A stretch of 64,000 bases of DNA, taken from Lumbricus rubellus (taxonomy: Eukaryota; Annelida; Clitellata; Crassiclitellata; Lumbricidae). The stretch covers positions 992,501-1,056,500 of the forward strand of contig OX243827.1 of the NCBI GenBank assembly GCA_945859605.1, in the 5' to 3' direction. Shown here in pieces: positions 51,414 through 61,433 of this stretch (positions are counted from its first letter, which is position 1; each line of letters starts with the position of its first letter). Both the position numbers and the translations under genes were made by a program. A model generated the notes under the pieces. That model was not told the origin of the DNA. It ran no database searches and saw only the letters and a list, made by a program, of their open reading frames with translations.

Positions 51414-52450
51414 AGGTTTCAAATTACACCCCAGTTTCAGATTACCCCCGGACACTAGATTTGCATTAGTCATCGCATTTATTGCACTAAAAAATCAGAA
51501 AAATTATCCCGCTTCTTGTTTTGGTTTAAAAAATTCATCCGTCATCCCACTTCGCGGTTTGTTATAAATATTTTGGCATACCTGGGAACGGCGGTCCCAA
51601 ATTATAAAATTACAGAAATCGATAGGCTATCTCCTGAGAAGGCTTTAAACATGATGTGTGTTGAAATACAAGTTGGATAAACGGCATTCCAGCTGAAATG
51701 GAAGCTGGATGCATGCTGAAATACATCACTAAAATCAACAATCCAGTTTCCAATTCTCAAGTTTAATTTTCGTCAATCCAGTTTCTATTTCACCTATAAG
51801 GACCTTTCATCCAGGATCCATTTCGCAAGCGTTTTAATAAATCCATCTTCCGCTTAACTTATTATGTCCATGTTCATCCAGGTTCTATTTCTCAACCATT
51901 CAATTCATCAATCCAGCTTCTATTTCAGATCTAAAAATACCTTCATCTAGTTTATATTTCACTTGCGTTTTTTTCATCAATTCACCTTCATTTCACCTGT
52001 AAAAGGTCTTCATCCAGCTTCCATTTCTCAAGTGCTTTCTCATTATTCTGGCTTCTATTTCTGTGGACCAGATGGTCATTTTATAAGTGTGGAGTGCAAG
52101 AAAACCGCTTCTATGCGCCCATCCAATACACCGCACTATTACGACACATCATGTTGATTTACTTAATGTTATAATTTGGGACCGCCGTTCCCAGGTATGC
52201 CATCTTTTTGATCGGAAAAGAAATAATAGCATCGAAGCCATTTCTCCATGTAACTTCTGCGGCGATTAGTATTTTAGTTACAGATGAAAATATTGATAAC
52301 AAATCACGAAGTGGGATGACGGATGAAAATCTTCAGACCAAAACAAGAAGCGGGATGAATTTTTTTATATTTTAGCGCAATAGATGCGATGATTGATGCA
52401 AATTATAGTTTGCAGGGGGTAATGTTTAGGAGGGGGTAATCTGAAACCTT
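51414..52450. mobile_element. Outer foldback element containing a second element
   Basis: The left arm (AAGGTTTCAAATTACACCCC ... cccacttcgcggtttgttat, 51,414-51,573) is the reverse complement, with indels, of the right arm 52,285-52,448 (ataacaaatcacgaagtggg ... gggggtaatctgaaacctt). The inner element 51,575-52,201 sits between the arms. No target duplication was identified. Confidence 0.75.
51575..52201. mobile_element. Inverted-repeat element GGCATACCTGGGAACGG (627 bp)
   Basis: Ends GGCATACCTGGGAACGGCGG and its near-perfect inverse ccgccgttcccaggtatgcc; the inverted repeat runs about 32 bp into aaattataa. The interior carries CAATCCAGCTTCTATTTC-type motifs, related to the foldback arms. 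A disrupted second copy spans 18,389-22,657. Confidence 0.85.
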
Positions 52451-52640
52451 AATACCGGTTTCACGGCAATTAGTCTACAGACAACACGTTAAACGATAAC
52501 CCGTCTACAGACAATTGGTCTAACGGCAACAGTTCTACAGACGACTCGTATTGATGAAATAAGAGCCGGAATTATGAAAAAAGTTAATTGGTTTTCTAGC
52601 TTAAATGGAAGCTGAGTTGATGATTAATTTTTGTACTTGT
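52450..52640. mobile_element. Foldback (TU-like) left arm, truncated
   Basis: ggtttcacggcaattagtct then 15-bp units (ctacagacaacacgttaaac...) and gatgaaataagagccggaat. The right arm is missing. Confidence 0.65.
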
Positions 52641-52899
52641 CCGTGGAAGAATCGCCCGTTAGCGAAACGTCCGCATACTCATCTAACGGCACACGGTGGG
52701 TTTCTTGTCAAAATAATATTATCAACTGTAATCGCTTCGAGGAAATTAAACCTTCAGCCTGAAATCAGTAACACCAACAATGACCGAGATCTACATTGTA
52801 ACTTTAAGACAAACTGCTTTAAATTAGTTATAACAACTGACCTGTAGTCTTATTATAAGCTGCATTTAAACGGAAATCTAATTTAACGTTAACTCGTAC

Positions 52900-52968
52900 A
52901 AAATGGCGAGCGATATTTTTGGCACTGAAAGCTTGCTTTAGAAGCATGATACTGCCATCTAGTGAATA
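52900..52968. promoter_or_regulatory. Candidate promoter module, probably of locus 4
   Basis: AAAATGGCGAGCGAT at 52,900-52,914 and CTGCCATCTAGTGAATA at 52,952-52,968, the best match of the three copies to YY1-type and CTCF-type cores. It lies 2 kb upstream of the locus 4 remains, with two transposons inserted between. Confidence 0.45.
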
Positions 52969-53769
52969 TAATGGAGTCCACAAATTAAAGACATGGGAGT
53001 CGACGATGAGTGAGTGTTTCCATGATAAGTGGTCGTTTCACAACCCACGTTATTTAAAATACTCTTTAAAAGCTTATGTGACATACAACCTGAATAATAT
53101 CTAAAAAATATGAATGGCAGGTAAATAAATTATTTAGCTGGCTTTATAAGAGTAATGTGCAACACCTCAACACAAATGTAATGTAATGTAGGAGATTGGG
53201 AGATAGGAGTGAACAGGTGGAGGTATGTTGGGAGTCCGTTCCAAAGATCTGGTGCAGCATAGACTAAGGAGCGGTTGCAAAAATTTACAGACGATGATAC
53301 TGCAGGCCAATAGAGAAAGATATGATGATGAGCGAGTAAACCTGGGCGGTTGGATGGTGATTAGTTAACGAATGTAGGAGGGCTGAGAGGTTTGAAGAGA
53401 TGACAAGCACAAAAGCATGCACACACGTTTGGAAATAATGTCGTCATCAATAATTATGTAATGCCAAAAAAATTTGTCCAAAACGAAATAACTGACATTT
53501 GCGTATTGATTATGAAGTTACAGGTCTGATTAAACAAATTAAGAAAATTGGTCAGTGGCCAGTCAGAATGCGTCTTAGAAAAAATGCTAATGAATAGCAC
53601 AAATTGTTAGTTTCAAAGTTTCTGGTTTGTGGCAGGTCATGGAAAATCCAGTTGTTAGATTTTTCATGTCATTCTTGAATATTACCCTCTGCAATTGATA
53701 TCACGATAATCAAACTATTAGCTTGCTTGTACCTAAGTATGGGTTTTCTAATGAATTCTAATTTAGTAC
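52969..53769. other. Intergenic, nothing recognised
   Basis: Short low-complexity tracts only. A G-rich stretch at 53,190-53,290 has the look of a LINE tail (ttccaaagatctggtgcagc) but is too short to assign. Confidence 0.35.
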
Positions 53770-54235
53770 AACAGTAAAAAATTATTTCTCACACAAATTA
53801 CACACATACATCTGTTCTCCAGTATGAATGCTTGTATATTTTTCAAGGTCAACAGAATTTTAAAATCATTTCTGGCACAGTTGACATCCACACGGTTTTC
53901 TCCAGGTAAGATATCATGTAACAATTCGCAATACATACTTGCACTTAAACAATAATCATGTAAGACAGAGATCACTCTTAAATATTCATGACACATTGAT
54001 TTATGTCACATTGTCTTTCCGAAATTATACTAACAAAATTGAAAATTATTTCTTACATAACTGGCATAATTATGTACAATTCCTTTGTTTCAACAGTTTT
54101 CTGGTGCCTTTTGATTGCTCCACAAAACATTTCTGACATTGAGTTTACTTTTTTGTAAGGTTTCTCAAAAGATTTTATGGTCTATATTTCATAGTGTTCA
54201 CATGGTTGTCAGTTGTGCTATTCGACTGCAATCAT
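53770..54235 (-). pseudogene. Decayed zinc fingers downstream of the split zinc-finger gene
   Basis: Minus-strand scraps such as CVICVRNNF, ILENRCMC, and H...H spacing in changing frames, in the register expected for further fingers after the stop at 54,239. The gene was once longer, or a tandem neighbour has decayed. Confidence 0.45.
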
Positions 54236-54238
54236 CCT

Positions 54239-55040
54239 TCAGTGATTTAAGACAAAATCGGAATTTGTCTCGGATGCTTCCTTGTGTGTCCTGATATGGT
54301 TCTTTAGAACACGACTCTCGGCAAATGATTTCTGACAAAATAAGCAAATGTAAGGTGTCTTTCTTGTATGACACTTCATGTGTTTTCTCAGAAAACGATT
54401 CTGTGCAAATGATTTCTGACACACCTGGCATTTGTACGGTTTTTCTAGAGCATGAATTCTCATATGATCCTTCATATATTCTGCACAGCTGAATGGTTTC
54501 TCACAAAATTCACACATGTATGGTTTCTCTCCAGTATGGACGCTCATGTGAATCCTCTTCTTGCTACCAGTGGTATATGACTTAGGGCATAGCTCACATT
54601 TAAATGACTTCTCTCCAGTGTGCATTTTAATGTGAGTGCTCAACCTGCGAGCATTTGGAAAAGAGATTGGACATAAATGACATAAGTATGGTTTTTCTCC
54701 TGAATGCGATTTCTTATGTGACAATAGATCAGTATTTTGTACAAATGATTTCTGGCAGAGATCACACTTGTAATTTTTTTCGCCTGTATGGGCTCTTATA
54801 TGACTTTTCAGACCAACAGACATTGTAAATGTTTTTCCACACAAATGACATTCATATGGTTTTTCACCCGTATGGATTCTCATGTGCGATATCATATAAT
54901 CTTTGGATGTAAACAGTTTAGAGCATAATTCACATTTGTAAGGTTTTACTCCAGTATGGATTTTCATGTGATTCTTCAGAGCACAATTCTGTGTATACGA
55001 CTTTCTGCATAACTCACATTTGTAAGGTCGTTCTCCAGTA
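54239..55040 (-). CDS. C2H2 zinc-finger protein, 3' half of a gene split by a LINE
   Basis: The frame encodes nine fingers (CELCRKSYTQ, CELCSKLFTS, CHLCGKTFTM, CDLCQKSFVQ, CHLCPISFPN, CELCPKSYTT, CEFCEKPFSC, CQVCQKSFAQ, CLFCQKSFAE) with TGEKPY-type linkers and a short tail ending in LNH. The first residues of the open frame are translated LINE tail (the TTGTA repeats), so the coding part begins at [11 protein letters not shown]. These fingers differ from loci 1-4 and lack their C-terminal module. It continues the finger array of 56,229-57,246, in which the preceding finger ends RSHIRTH. Confidence 0.8.
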
Positions 55041-56228
55041 TAATACAATACAATACAATACAATTCACTTTATTGCAACCAGAAAACAAGAAAACAATAA
55101 AAGTACAAAACATGCATTCATTGGCTACAAAGGGGGGCCCAAAAGGGATGGACATCCCGCTGGGAAGGGTCACCCAAGTAAAAAGTCCCAAGAAAAATTA
55201 ATCAAGATAGCTTAAAAGAAAGAGACTAAAACAAATTAGGTGATGACAGATTTTAGAAAAGCTTATATTGTCAAGAGCATATAGAGAAACAAACTTAACT
55301 AAGTACTTAACTAAAATCTTAACTACACATGGTCATGTGCACTTCAAGTAGCATTAGTGGAGGAGAGTAGAAGAACACGAAGTTTCTTTTTAAATACCTG
55401 CAGACTACTCGATTGACGAATGTCAATTGGTATTGTGTTCCATACTTTAGTGCCATAAGATTTAATAGTAAACCGCCTAGTATTAGATTGAGCTTTGACA
55501 GGGCGAAAAGCAGATGAATTCCTAGTGAAATGCGAATGGATGTCAGAGGCGTGAGGGAGGTAACCTTGGAATACCGAAGGAAGGAGACCGTGTTCGAGTC
55601 GAAAAAAGAACTCGCTAATTTGAAGATCCTTTATCTGGTCAATTTTCAGGAGATGAAGTTCATTAAAGGAAGGGCCAGTGTGTTCCCGTTTACGAATACC
55701 CGCAATTATACGAACAGCCCTCTTCTGTAAGATTACAAGTTTATGAAGCCTGGATTCGTATGTCGATGCCCAAACAAGGTTGCAATATGTGAGGTAGGGG
55801 TAGACAAGGGTATAATACAAATTCATTCTAATTGTCTTTGGCAAGATATAAGCAACGCGGGAAATAATACCAATATTTTTAGCAATTTTAGTTGCAATTT
55901 GATTAATATGAACTTTCCAGGTCAAATGTTGATCTATATGCACACCTAAGAATTTTGTAGATTCAACTTGATTGATGGAAATATCATCAATAAGCAAACA
56001 GAGATTGTCATTTGGCTTTATTTTCCGGTGGGATTTAAATAAAATAAAGTTGGTTTTATCTAAATTAAGGGTGAGTTTATTTGCATGGAACCAAACAGCT
56101 ATGCTAGATAGTTCAACGTTCACAGTTTGAAACAACGTCTGCCATGAACCATTGGAGTAAAAAACGTTGGTGTCATCGGCAAATAGAATAAAAAACATTG
56201 TTGGAGAGACATTGGCCAAGTCATTAAT
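55041..56228 (-). mobile_element. 5'-truncated CR1/jockey-like LINE inserted in a zinc-finger exon
   Basis: A 291-residue frame (55,344-56,219) begins at the reverse-transcriptase catalytic box (FFILFADDTNVF) and runs through the thumb and C-terminal region (KTNFILFKSHRK, TKFLGVHIDQHLTW, YPYLTYCNLVWASTY, FTRNSSAFRP, YGTKVWNTIP) to the stop. A 3' UTR of about 270 bp ends in four (ATTGT)-type repeats. It lies in the same orientation as the host gene. Only ata is shared at the junctions, so the target duplication is very short. The ORF is intact over its length, which suggests a young insertion. Confidence 0.9.
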
Positions 56229-57246
56229 ATAATATATGGGTTCTTATATGTGACCGTAATTCACGACTCCTCGCAAATGACTTTGGGCATAACTCACATT
56301 TGTACGGCTTTTCCACTGCATGTGTCTTCATGTGACTTTTCAAATCACGACCAATGGCAAATGACTTCAAACACAATTCACATTTGTATGGCTTTTCCAC
56401 TGCATGTCTTCTCGTGTGTATCTTCAGGTCATAACTGTGTAAAAACGAGATCTCACACAACTGGCATTTGTATGGCTTCTCTCCAGTATGGGATAGAATG
56501 TGTGACCTCATAGCACCAGGCGTTGAAAATGATTTTGGACATATTTCACATTTGTATGGTTTTACCACTGCATGCTGGACTTCCATGTGTCTCCTCATGC
56601 TATGCTTCTGTGCAAATGAGTTCTCGCATAACTGACATTTGTATGGCTTCTCTCCAGTGTGGATTCTCATGTGTATATTCCGATATCCAGCATTTGTAAA
56701 TGATTTCAGACATAATTCACATTTGTATGGCTTCGCACCAGAATGTGTTCTTATGTGACTTTGCAGCTGATCATCTCCTTCAAATAACTTGTCACATAAT
56801 TTGCACTTTCGTTGATTCTCTACAGTATTGGATTGCATGCCAGTATTCAATTGCATGTCAGTGTTCAATTGGATGCCAGGATTGAATTGCACGGCAGGAT
56901 TTAATTGCACGCCAGTATTCAAGAATTGCACGCCAGTATTCAATTGAATGTCAGGATTGAATTGCACGGCAGGATTGAATTGCACGCCAGTATTCAATTG
57001 GATGTCAGGATTGAATTGGATGCCAGTATTCAATTGGATGCCAAGATTTAATTGCACACCAGTATTGAATTGCTCACCAGTATTTAATTGCATCCCAGTA
57101 TTCAACTGCACGCCAGTATTCAATTGCTCAGCAGTATTCAAATTCAATTGCATGCCAGTATTGAATTGCCCGTCAGAATTGAATTGCAGGATAATCCAGT
57201 ACGCCATTGCAATAAAACGTTGATTGACCTTCAGGAATAAGTTCAT
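56229..57246 (-). CDS. C2H2 zinc-finger protein, 5' half of a gene split by a LINE, with hexapeptide repeats
   Basis: Residues about 20-140 are some 20 copies of a six-residue repeat Q-[LF]-N-[TP]-[GD]-x, encoded by an 18-bp minisatellite (56,826-57,180). Seven C2H2 fingers follow (CKLCDKLFEG, CELCLKSFTN, CQLCENSFAQ, CEICPKSFST, CQLCEISFLH, CELCLKSFAI, CELCPKSFAR). The frame then enters the LINE at RTHILY and stops. Linkers with VEKPYK or VVKPYK are frequent here. The start codon (57,244-57,246) is followed by MNLFLKVNQRFIAMAYW; no upstream exon was identified. Without the LINE it would be one gene with about 16 fingers. Confidence 0.8.
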
Positions 57247-57724
57247 AAACCAGTGAATATTTCTTGTTTGTTAGAGGCTTATTCTGTAGAACCTTTAAAC
57301 AAAATCCATAGGTCATGTTAAGGTCAAATGATTTTATTTCAATAATAGAAATTCATCATACCCATCATACAATGCTAGGTTCTGAAGATGCATGGATAGA
57401 AGGAAATTTCATAAAAACCTAATCTGTCCTACAGTTCTTTTTTTAACAATGTCATCTATGAAAGACTTAGTTAACCTTTTGAGACTATCAGAGTAGTAGT
57501 TAATTGGATAACCTGGCATATTTTCTATTTGAGCTAATAAACAAATTAAATAGGGTTAAAAGCAGTTAAATTCTTTTGGATAAGCTTTGGTTAAACAGCG
57601 AGCAATGAGCGTTTTAGATAGCCCATCACCTAGGATTATAATTATACCGAAGCATGCAGCAGGCATCGGCGTTCGTATACCTCACCAGTAATATAATTAA
57701 GCGTCTGGCATGCGATCAGCAGGG
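57247..57724. other. Gap between the zinc-finger gene and the Polinton genes
   Basis: The left terminus of the Polinton should lie here or inside the neighbouring gene's 5' flank. I could not identify its inverted repeat or target duplication because the other end is outside the window. Confidence 0.4.
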
Positions 57725-58531
57725 CTAAGGTCGTAAGAATACTGCCGAAAAGTCTCTAGCTAATATACTTAGTGCGATGTGCGAATAAACGAATATCTCG
57801 ATAAAATCGGTGTTGGTTACGAAAACTATGCCACTACCGGTTGAATTGTTATACGCAGCTCCCGTTCCCCCTCCGCCCGCAATTTGCATGTAATTCGCCC
57901 CATTTTTATACAGGAAGACGTTACCATGAGCGGTATTACTGTCACAAAATTCTATGTACGTCGAAACCAAATAGTATCCGGTTTTTCCGGGAGTGACACT
58001 AGTCATTCTCGTACTTATGACAGCATTGGTTTTGAATCTTACACTATCGAAAGAAACTCTTGTGTGAGTTTTAGCGTCTATGGCTTGACGAGTTAAAGAA
58101 TGAATGCTAAGCGCGGGACCGATTGAGATAGAATCTACATACTGCTTCGTAGCTACATCGCTGGCGCTGTTGGGTTCGTGTAGACCTGTAATGTAACCAT
58201 CATGCATAAAGATGGTTGTATGCACATTTATTTGAGATGAAAGATTGTATTGCATCGACTCAACCATATCTAAGACGGTTTCATTATTTAATTTAAAACG
58301 AAATCCAGTCGTCGATTGTAATATAACTGGTTGGTTTAATCGACCTTCTATTTTATTCGTAGTATTTCCTAAAAATATATTAAAATATTTATTTCCATCC
58401 AAATCCTTACATCCCATCGCCCGCGAAAGATCCCTGCCGTTGCTGCTTAAGAATAGGTCGCCAGTCATTGTATCACCAGTCTTAGACACCTTCAATGTAA
58501 CTTGTTCATTAACGTATTTCTTATTCGTCAA
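57725..58531 (-). CDS. Fiber-like protein, stalk end and C1q-like head
   Basis: A 268-residue frame. Residues 1-35 (TNKKYVNEQVTLKVSKTGD, TMTGDLFLSS) and about 125-140 (SDVATKQYVDSI) match the repeated stalk motifs of phage tail fibers (KTGDTMTGDL, AATKxYVD). The C-terminal ~110 residues (RVSFDSVRFKT .. GKTGYYLVSTYIEF .. FLYKNGANYM .. FSAVFLRP) have the layout of a C1q/TNF-like trimeric head. This suggests a trimeric attachment spike on a virion. The frame has no ATG at its start (the first usable codon is TTG), and the protein upstream (58,534-58,803) ends two bases before in another frame, so the two were probably one gene. The head assignment is by pattern only. Confidence 0.6.
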   Translation of the reverse strand: MTNKKYVNEQVTLKVSKTGDTMTGDLFLSSNGRDLSRAMGCKDLDGNKYFNIFLGNTTNKIEGRLNQPVILQSTTGFRFKLNNETVLDMVESMQYNLSSQINVHTTIFMHDGYITGLHEPNSASDVATKQYVDSISIGPALSIHSLTRQAIDAKTHTRVSFDSVRFKTNAVISTRMTSVTPGKTGYYLVSTYIEFCDSNTAHGNVFLYKNGANYMQIAGGGGTGAAYNNSTGSGIVFVTNTDFIEIFVYSHIALSILARDFSAVFLRP

Positions 58532-58533
58532 AA

Positions 58534-58803
58534 TTAATGATTATCGTTAGACGGTGAATCGTCGTGATTCGTTATCAAATCAATAGCTTGACCTCGACTT
58601 AAGGCTTCATCCATTCCTGCTGTCGAAGTGTTCGTTGTAGGCAGTCCTTTAATTTTCTGACCACCCATTTTTAGATTTCCAGTCGCGGGGTTTGTTCCAT
58701 CCAATCGAAGAAAACTAGCATTTATTTGGCTAAGAGTAACACCACCAGCGATTACTCTTTGTGATGAACCAACATCAGTATGACCAAATTTATCAACAGG
58801 CAT
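58534..58803 (-). CDS. Fiber-like protein, N-terminal stalk segment
   Basis: An 89-residue frame opening with MPVDKFGHTDVG and containing RLDGTNPATGNLKMGGQKIK then GLPTTNTSTAGMDEALSRGQ, which resembles the DGsxPmTGdLdMgGnkItgL..P....DA..k pattern of phage-type fiber stalks. It stops at taa just before the next frame resumes the same pattern, so a -1 shift near 58,534-58,545 would make one protein. No classical slippery heptamer is visible there. The upstream ATG at 58,801-58,803 lies 21 bp after the protease stop codon. Confidence 0.6.
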   Translation of the reverse strand: MPVDKFGHTDVGSSQRVIAGGVTLSQINASFLRLDGTNPATGNLKMGGQKIKGLPTTNTSTAGMDEALSRGQAIDLITNHDDSPSNDNH

Positions 58804-58824
58804 TTTATATATATATAATAATTT

Positions 58825-59271
58825 TTAATGCAAGCCATTTATAACTTCTTGAAAATTCATTCCATTGTTCATCGTTTTCTTCAATACATACAAACACAAA
58901 TGGCCACAAAATACTTCGTTATCGGGTTGTATTCGCTCGCTGTTATATAACACTGGACGGCGTAAATACTTTATCAGTTCCAGAGGGGGAGGAAGGCCGT
59001 AACTATCGAAATATATTTTCTCGTTACCGCTCTTTAAGAAAGCGCACCAATGCTGACCGGTTCCTTTAGAATCGTCTAGATTCAATATCCCACATTCAAT
59101 CCGTCTAGGTTTATTCGGCAGCTCGTCTCGCACGAAAACGCCTCTAAAATTCGGAATATTCAGCTTCTTCGCGGCATCCAATAATTCAAAATTCGTTAAC
59201 GGATGATTTGGAAGAACTACGCCTTCGACATCGATGTTTTTCACAGTTGCAGAACTCATTTTATATTTCAT
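58825..59271 (-). CDS. Adenovirus-type cysteine protease of the Polinton
   Basis: A 148-residue frame with the C5-family layout: GTGQHWCAF (catalytic His), KIYFDSYGLPPP (acidic residue and the conserved FDS.G.PPP), and EVFCGHLCLYVL (oxyanion Gln not evident, catalytic Cys in the CGH context). In adenoviruses and Polintons this enzyme matures virion proteins. Length is about that of other Polinton proteases. Two Mets (residues 1 and 5) could serve as start. No lesion is seen. Confidence 0.88.
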   Translation of the reverse strand: MKYKMSSATVKNIDVEGVVLPNHPLTNFELLDAAKKLNIPNFRGVFVRDELPNKPRRIECGILNLDDSKGTGQHWCAFLKSGNEKIYFDSYGLPPPLELIKYLRRPVLYNSERIQPDNEVFCGHLCLYVLKKTMNNGMNFQEVINGLH

Positions 59272-59315
59272 CTAAATGTTTTAAAAAGTAATTCGATTTT
59301 ACTTCCTGCATTACA

Positions 59316-61433
59316 TTAATTAAAATTTTTCAACAAATAGTGACCATATGCTAAAGTATGAATGCTATCCTCCATTATTACCCGTTTATCGTCATCAGCA
59401 GATAATGCGACTTTATTAATTTCTTCCGTATAAATATCGTGATGATAAGATCTAATAACGTGCATCCTTCGTTGTTGTTCTTTTTTACTAAATAAGCAAT
59501 CTCTATAATCTTCGTGAGTAATAGTTTTCTGGACAACATTCTTCTTAATACCTTTACATTTCTTGTGATCTTCGCCAGCCATCTTGTAAGAGTACAACTT
59601 CGACCTCAAACCGACAAATTCTTCGATTTGTTTACCCGCTGCCTCGTCCTTGAACATCCCAATAACTTTTTTATTTACTCCAACCTCAATACCAGATGGA
59701 TGATCTTTCGAGTATTCACTCGTATCGAATCGATCTTTAATATCTTCTGCGATATCTGAGTAAAAGTCTTCAGTTTTAATTTCGTATGCCAATGAATCTG
59801 TATCGGTAAATAATAATTTTGCTCTATTGCCGTATTTAGTCTTGATGTAATTGTAATTAAAGTCATACATCAACGTTTTGCTTAAGTCTAATATACACAT
59901 GCCAAGATAGATAGGTTTATTATAGTACAGTTTAGTTTTTTTCATGTGAACGGCTATTAGATTTTCATCGAAAATAGTACAACTCTCGTAATTGGGTTTA
60001 GCGGCTAATTTAATAGCCTCCTTCTCTTGACACACTAACCTTACATCAACACGATTTTCAATGTTCTCACAAGTTTTACCAAAAACACTGTTATTCATTA
60101 ATTTGAAAAAGTCTTTCTCAAAGTCATTAGTAGCTTTCGTTCTAAGAGCTGTATTTAAATCGATGTACTTTTTCAACCAATCACTTTCTTGGAATAGTAT
60201 ACCCCTATGCACTTTTGTTATTTTCAAACCTAAACTCTCATACAGCTTCAGATTATCGTAGTGTACCACATACTTCTTTTTATCGTTTAAGTTTGGAATT
60301 AGCTTTTTGACTTTGTCAATCTCAATGCTTTCAGGAGCTAACGGATAATCGTTATGCAGGTCGTGTAACTCTTTAGGGTATTCCAAATCAACTTCCAATA
60401 TGCATGGAATACTTCTCCAATTATTTAAATCACCTTCACTCATCCATTTGAACCCGTGAGTAGGTAAAGGTTTGATCATAGCCCATCCATATAGATTATT
60501 CGCATCCAGGTAAGTGATAAATGTAGAATTTTCGTTAGTATTGAAATCGCTCATATATTTATTATTCGCTTTCCCGTAACGATTAGATATTGTGCTCACT
60601 CCTCCTCGTATCCCTTGCCTGAGCATCAGAATCATATCGTAATCACTCAATAACTCCAATTTCACGTCGGTCAATTTTAAAGCGGCATCCCATGCTAAGC
60701 CTGGAGACGTAAAATACCATGCAGGGTCAAGAGTATAGTTCTTCATACACACATCCCTAAAGTTTTCGAAAACATCGGCAAGTAGCAGGACATCCGAAAC
60801 GTTGTATAAATCGTGATATTCTCGGAAAGTTTTACATCCAAATTCTTCCCATACTGTTTTTGCATGCTCGTAGTCTTCATCGCTAATATTCGAATCATTT
60901 AGCTTAGAATAGAAAGCGGATTTTGGTGGTAGTTCGGTTTCCTTAAAAATAGTAAATGAATCGACGTAGTCATAAGGATATATGCCTTTTCTTAGCAAAA
61001 GATCGAGCTTCTTTCCTGTATATCGTTTACCAATATTTTTACACTGGTCTTTGCTTAGGTTCCTCGATAAAGCATCAAGACTCGAAGCCATAAATTTAAA
61101 ACTATCGATAAAACGCAGTTCTCGTCGAACTAGTATTTCTTTTCCATCTCTTACAAACTTATCAACAACGACCTCTCTGCTAAAAGATATATACTTTTCC
61201 TCGTTATTAGGTATGCAGTTAATTTTCTCACCTCTCAGTTTCTTAATGAACAGATGACAATCGTACCCGGAAAGATTGTGAAACACTACGGGAAAGAACT
61301 TTGGACATTTATAGTTTATATTACAACTGTTATGAGCAGCCCCTCTAAACTTACCGCTAAGATGGCAGTGATCTCTCACTCGGTCTTCACCCAACGTTTT
61401 TTTCGCAGATATGACATATAGTAGCTGCATCAA
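59316..61433 (-). CDS. Protein-primed DNA polymerase B, C-terminal part
   Basis: A 705-residue frame with exonuclease II (FHNLSGYDCHLF, near residue 48), exonuclease III (YHDLYNVSDVLLLADVFENF, near 208), polymerase motif A (YLDANNLYGWAM, near 306), motif B (NNSVFGKTCEN, near 448) and motif C (FTDTDSLAYEI, near 540). All catalytic aspartates are present. The ORF start is not a real initiation: it overlaps the end of the N-terminal frame (61,387-62,913) and continues its alignment (CHI.. then DRVRDHCHLSGKFRGAAHN). The frames part at a run of seven T at 61,397-61,403 (A on the coding strand), so a single-base indel separates them. Confidence 0.92.
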   Translation of the reverse strand: MMQLLYVISAKKTLGEDRVRDHCHLSGKFRGAAHNSCNINYKCPKFFPVVFHNLSGYDCHLFIKKLRGEKINCIPNNEEKYISFSREVVVDKFVRDGKEILVRRELRFIDSFKFMASSLDALSRNLSKDQCKNIGKRYTGKKLDLLLRKGIYPYDYVDSFTIFKETELPPKSAFYSKLNDSNISDEDYEHAKTVWEEFGCKTFREYHDLYNVSDVLLLADVFENFRDVCMKNYTLDPAWYFTSPGLAWDAALKLTDVKLELLSDYDMILMLRQGIRGGVSTISNRYGKANNKYMSDFNTNENSTFITYLDANNLYGWAMIKPLPTHGFKWMSEGDLNNWRSIPCILEVDLEYPKELHDLHNDYPLAPESIEIDKVKKLIPNLNDKKKYVVHYDNLKLYESLGLKITKVHRGILFQESDWLKKYIDLNTALRTKATNDFEKDFFKLMNNSVFGKTCENIENRVDVRLVCQEKEAIKLAAKPNYESCTIFDENLIAVHMKKTKLYYNKPIYLGMCILDLSKTLMYDFNYNYIKTKYGNRAKLLFTDTDSLAYEIKTEDFYSDIAEDIKDRFDTSEYSKDHPSGIEVGVNKKVIGMFKDEAAGKQIEEFVGLRSKLYSYKMAGEDHKKCKGIKKNVVQKTITHEDYRDCLFSKKEQQRRMHVIRSYHHDIYTEEINKVALSADDDKRVIMEDSIHTLAYGHYLLKNFN

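Noticed and set aside
57725..58803. Bacteriophage contamination suggested by the fiber motifs
   Set aside because: The genes are continuous with Polinton polymerase, protease and capsid-like genes on the same strand, next to an animal zinc-finger gene.
61387..61433. Programmed frameshift in the Polinton DNA polymerase
   Set aside because: A homopolymer indel explains it better. Other Polinton polymerases are, to my knowledge, single ORFs, and no downstream structure was evaluated.
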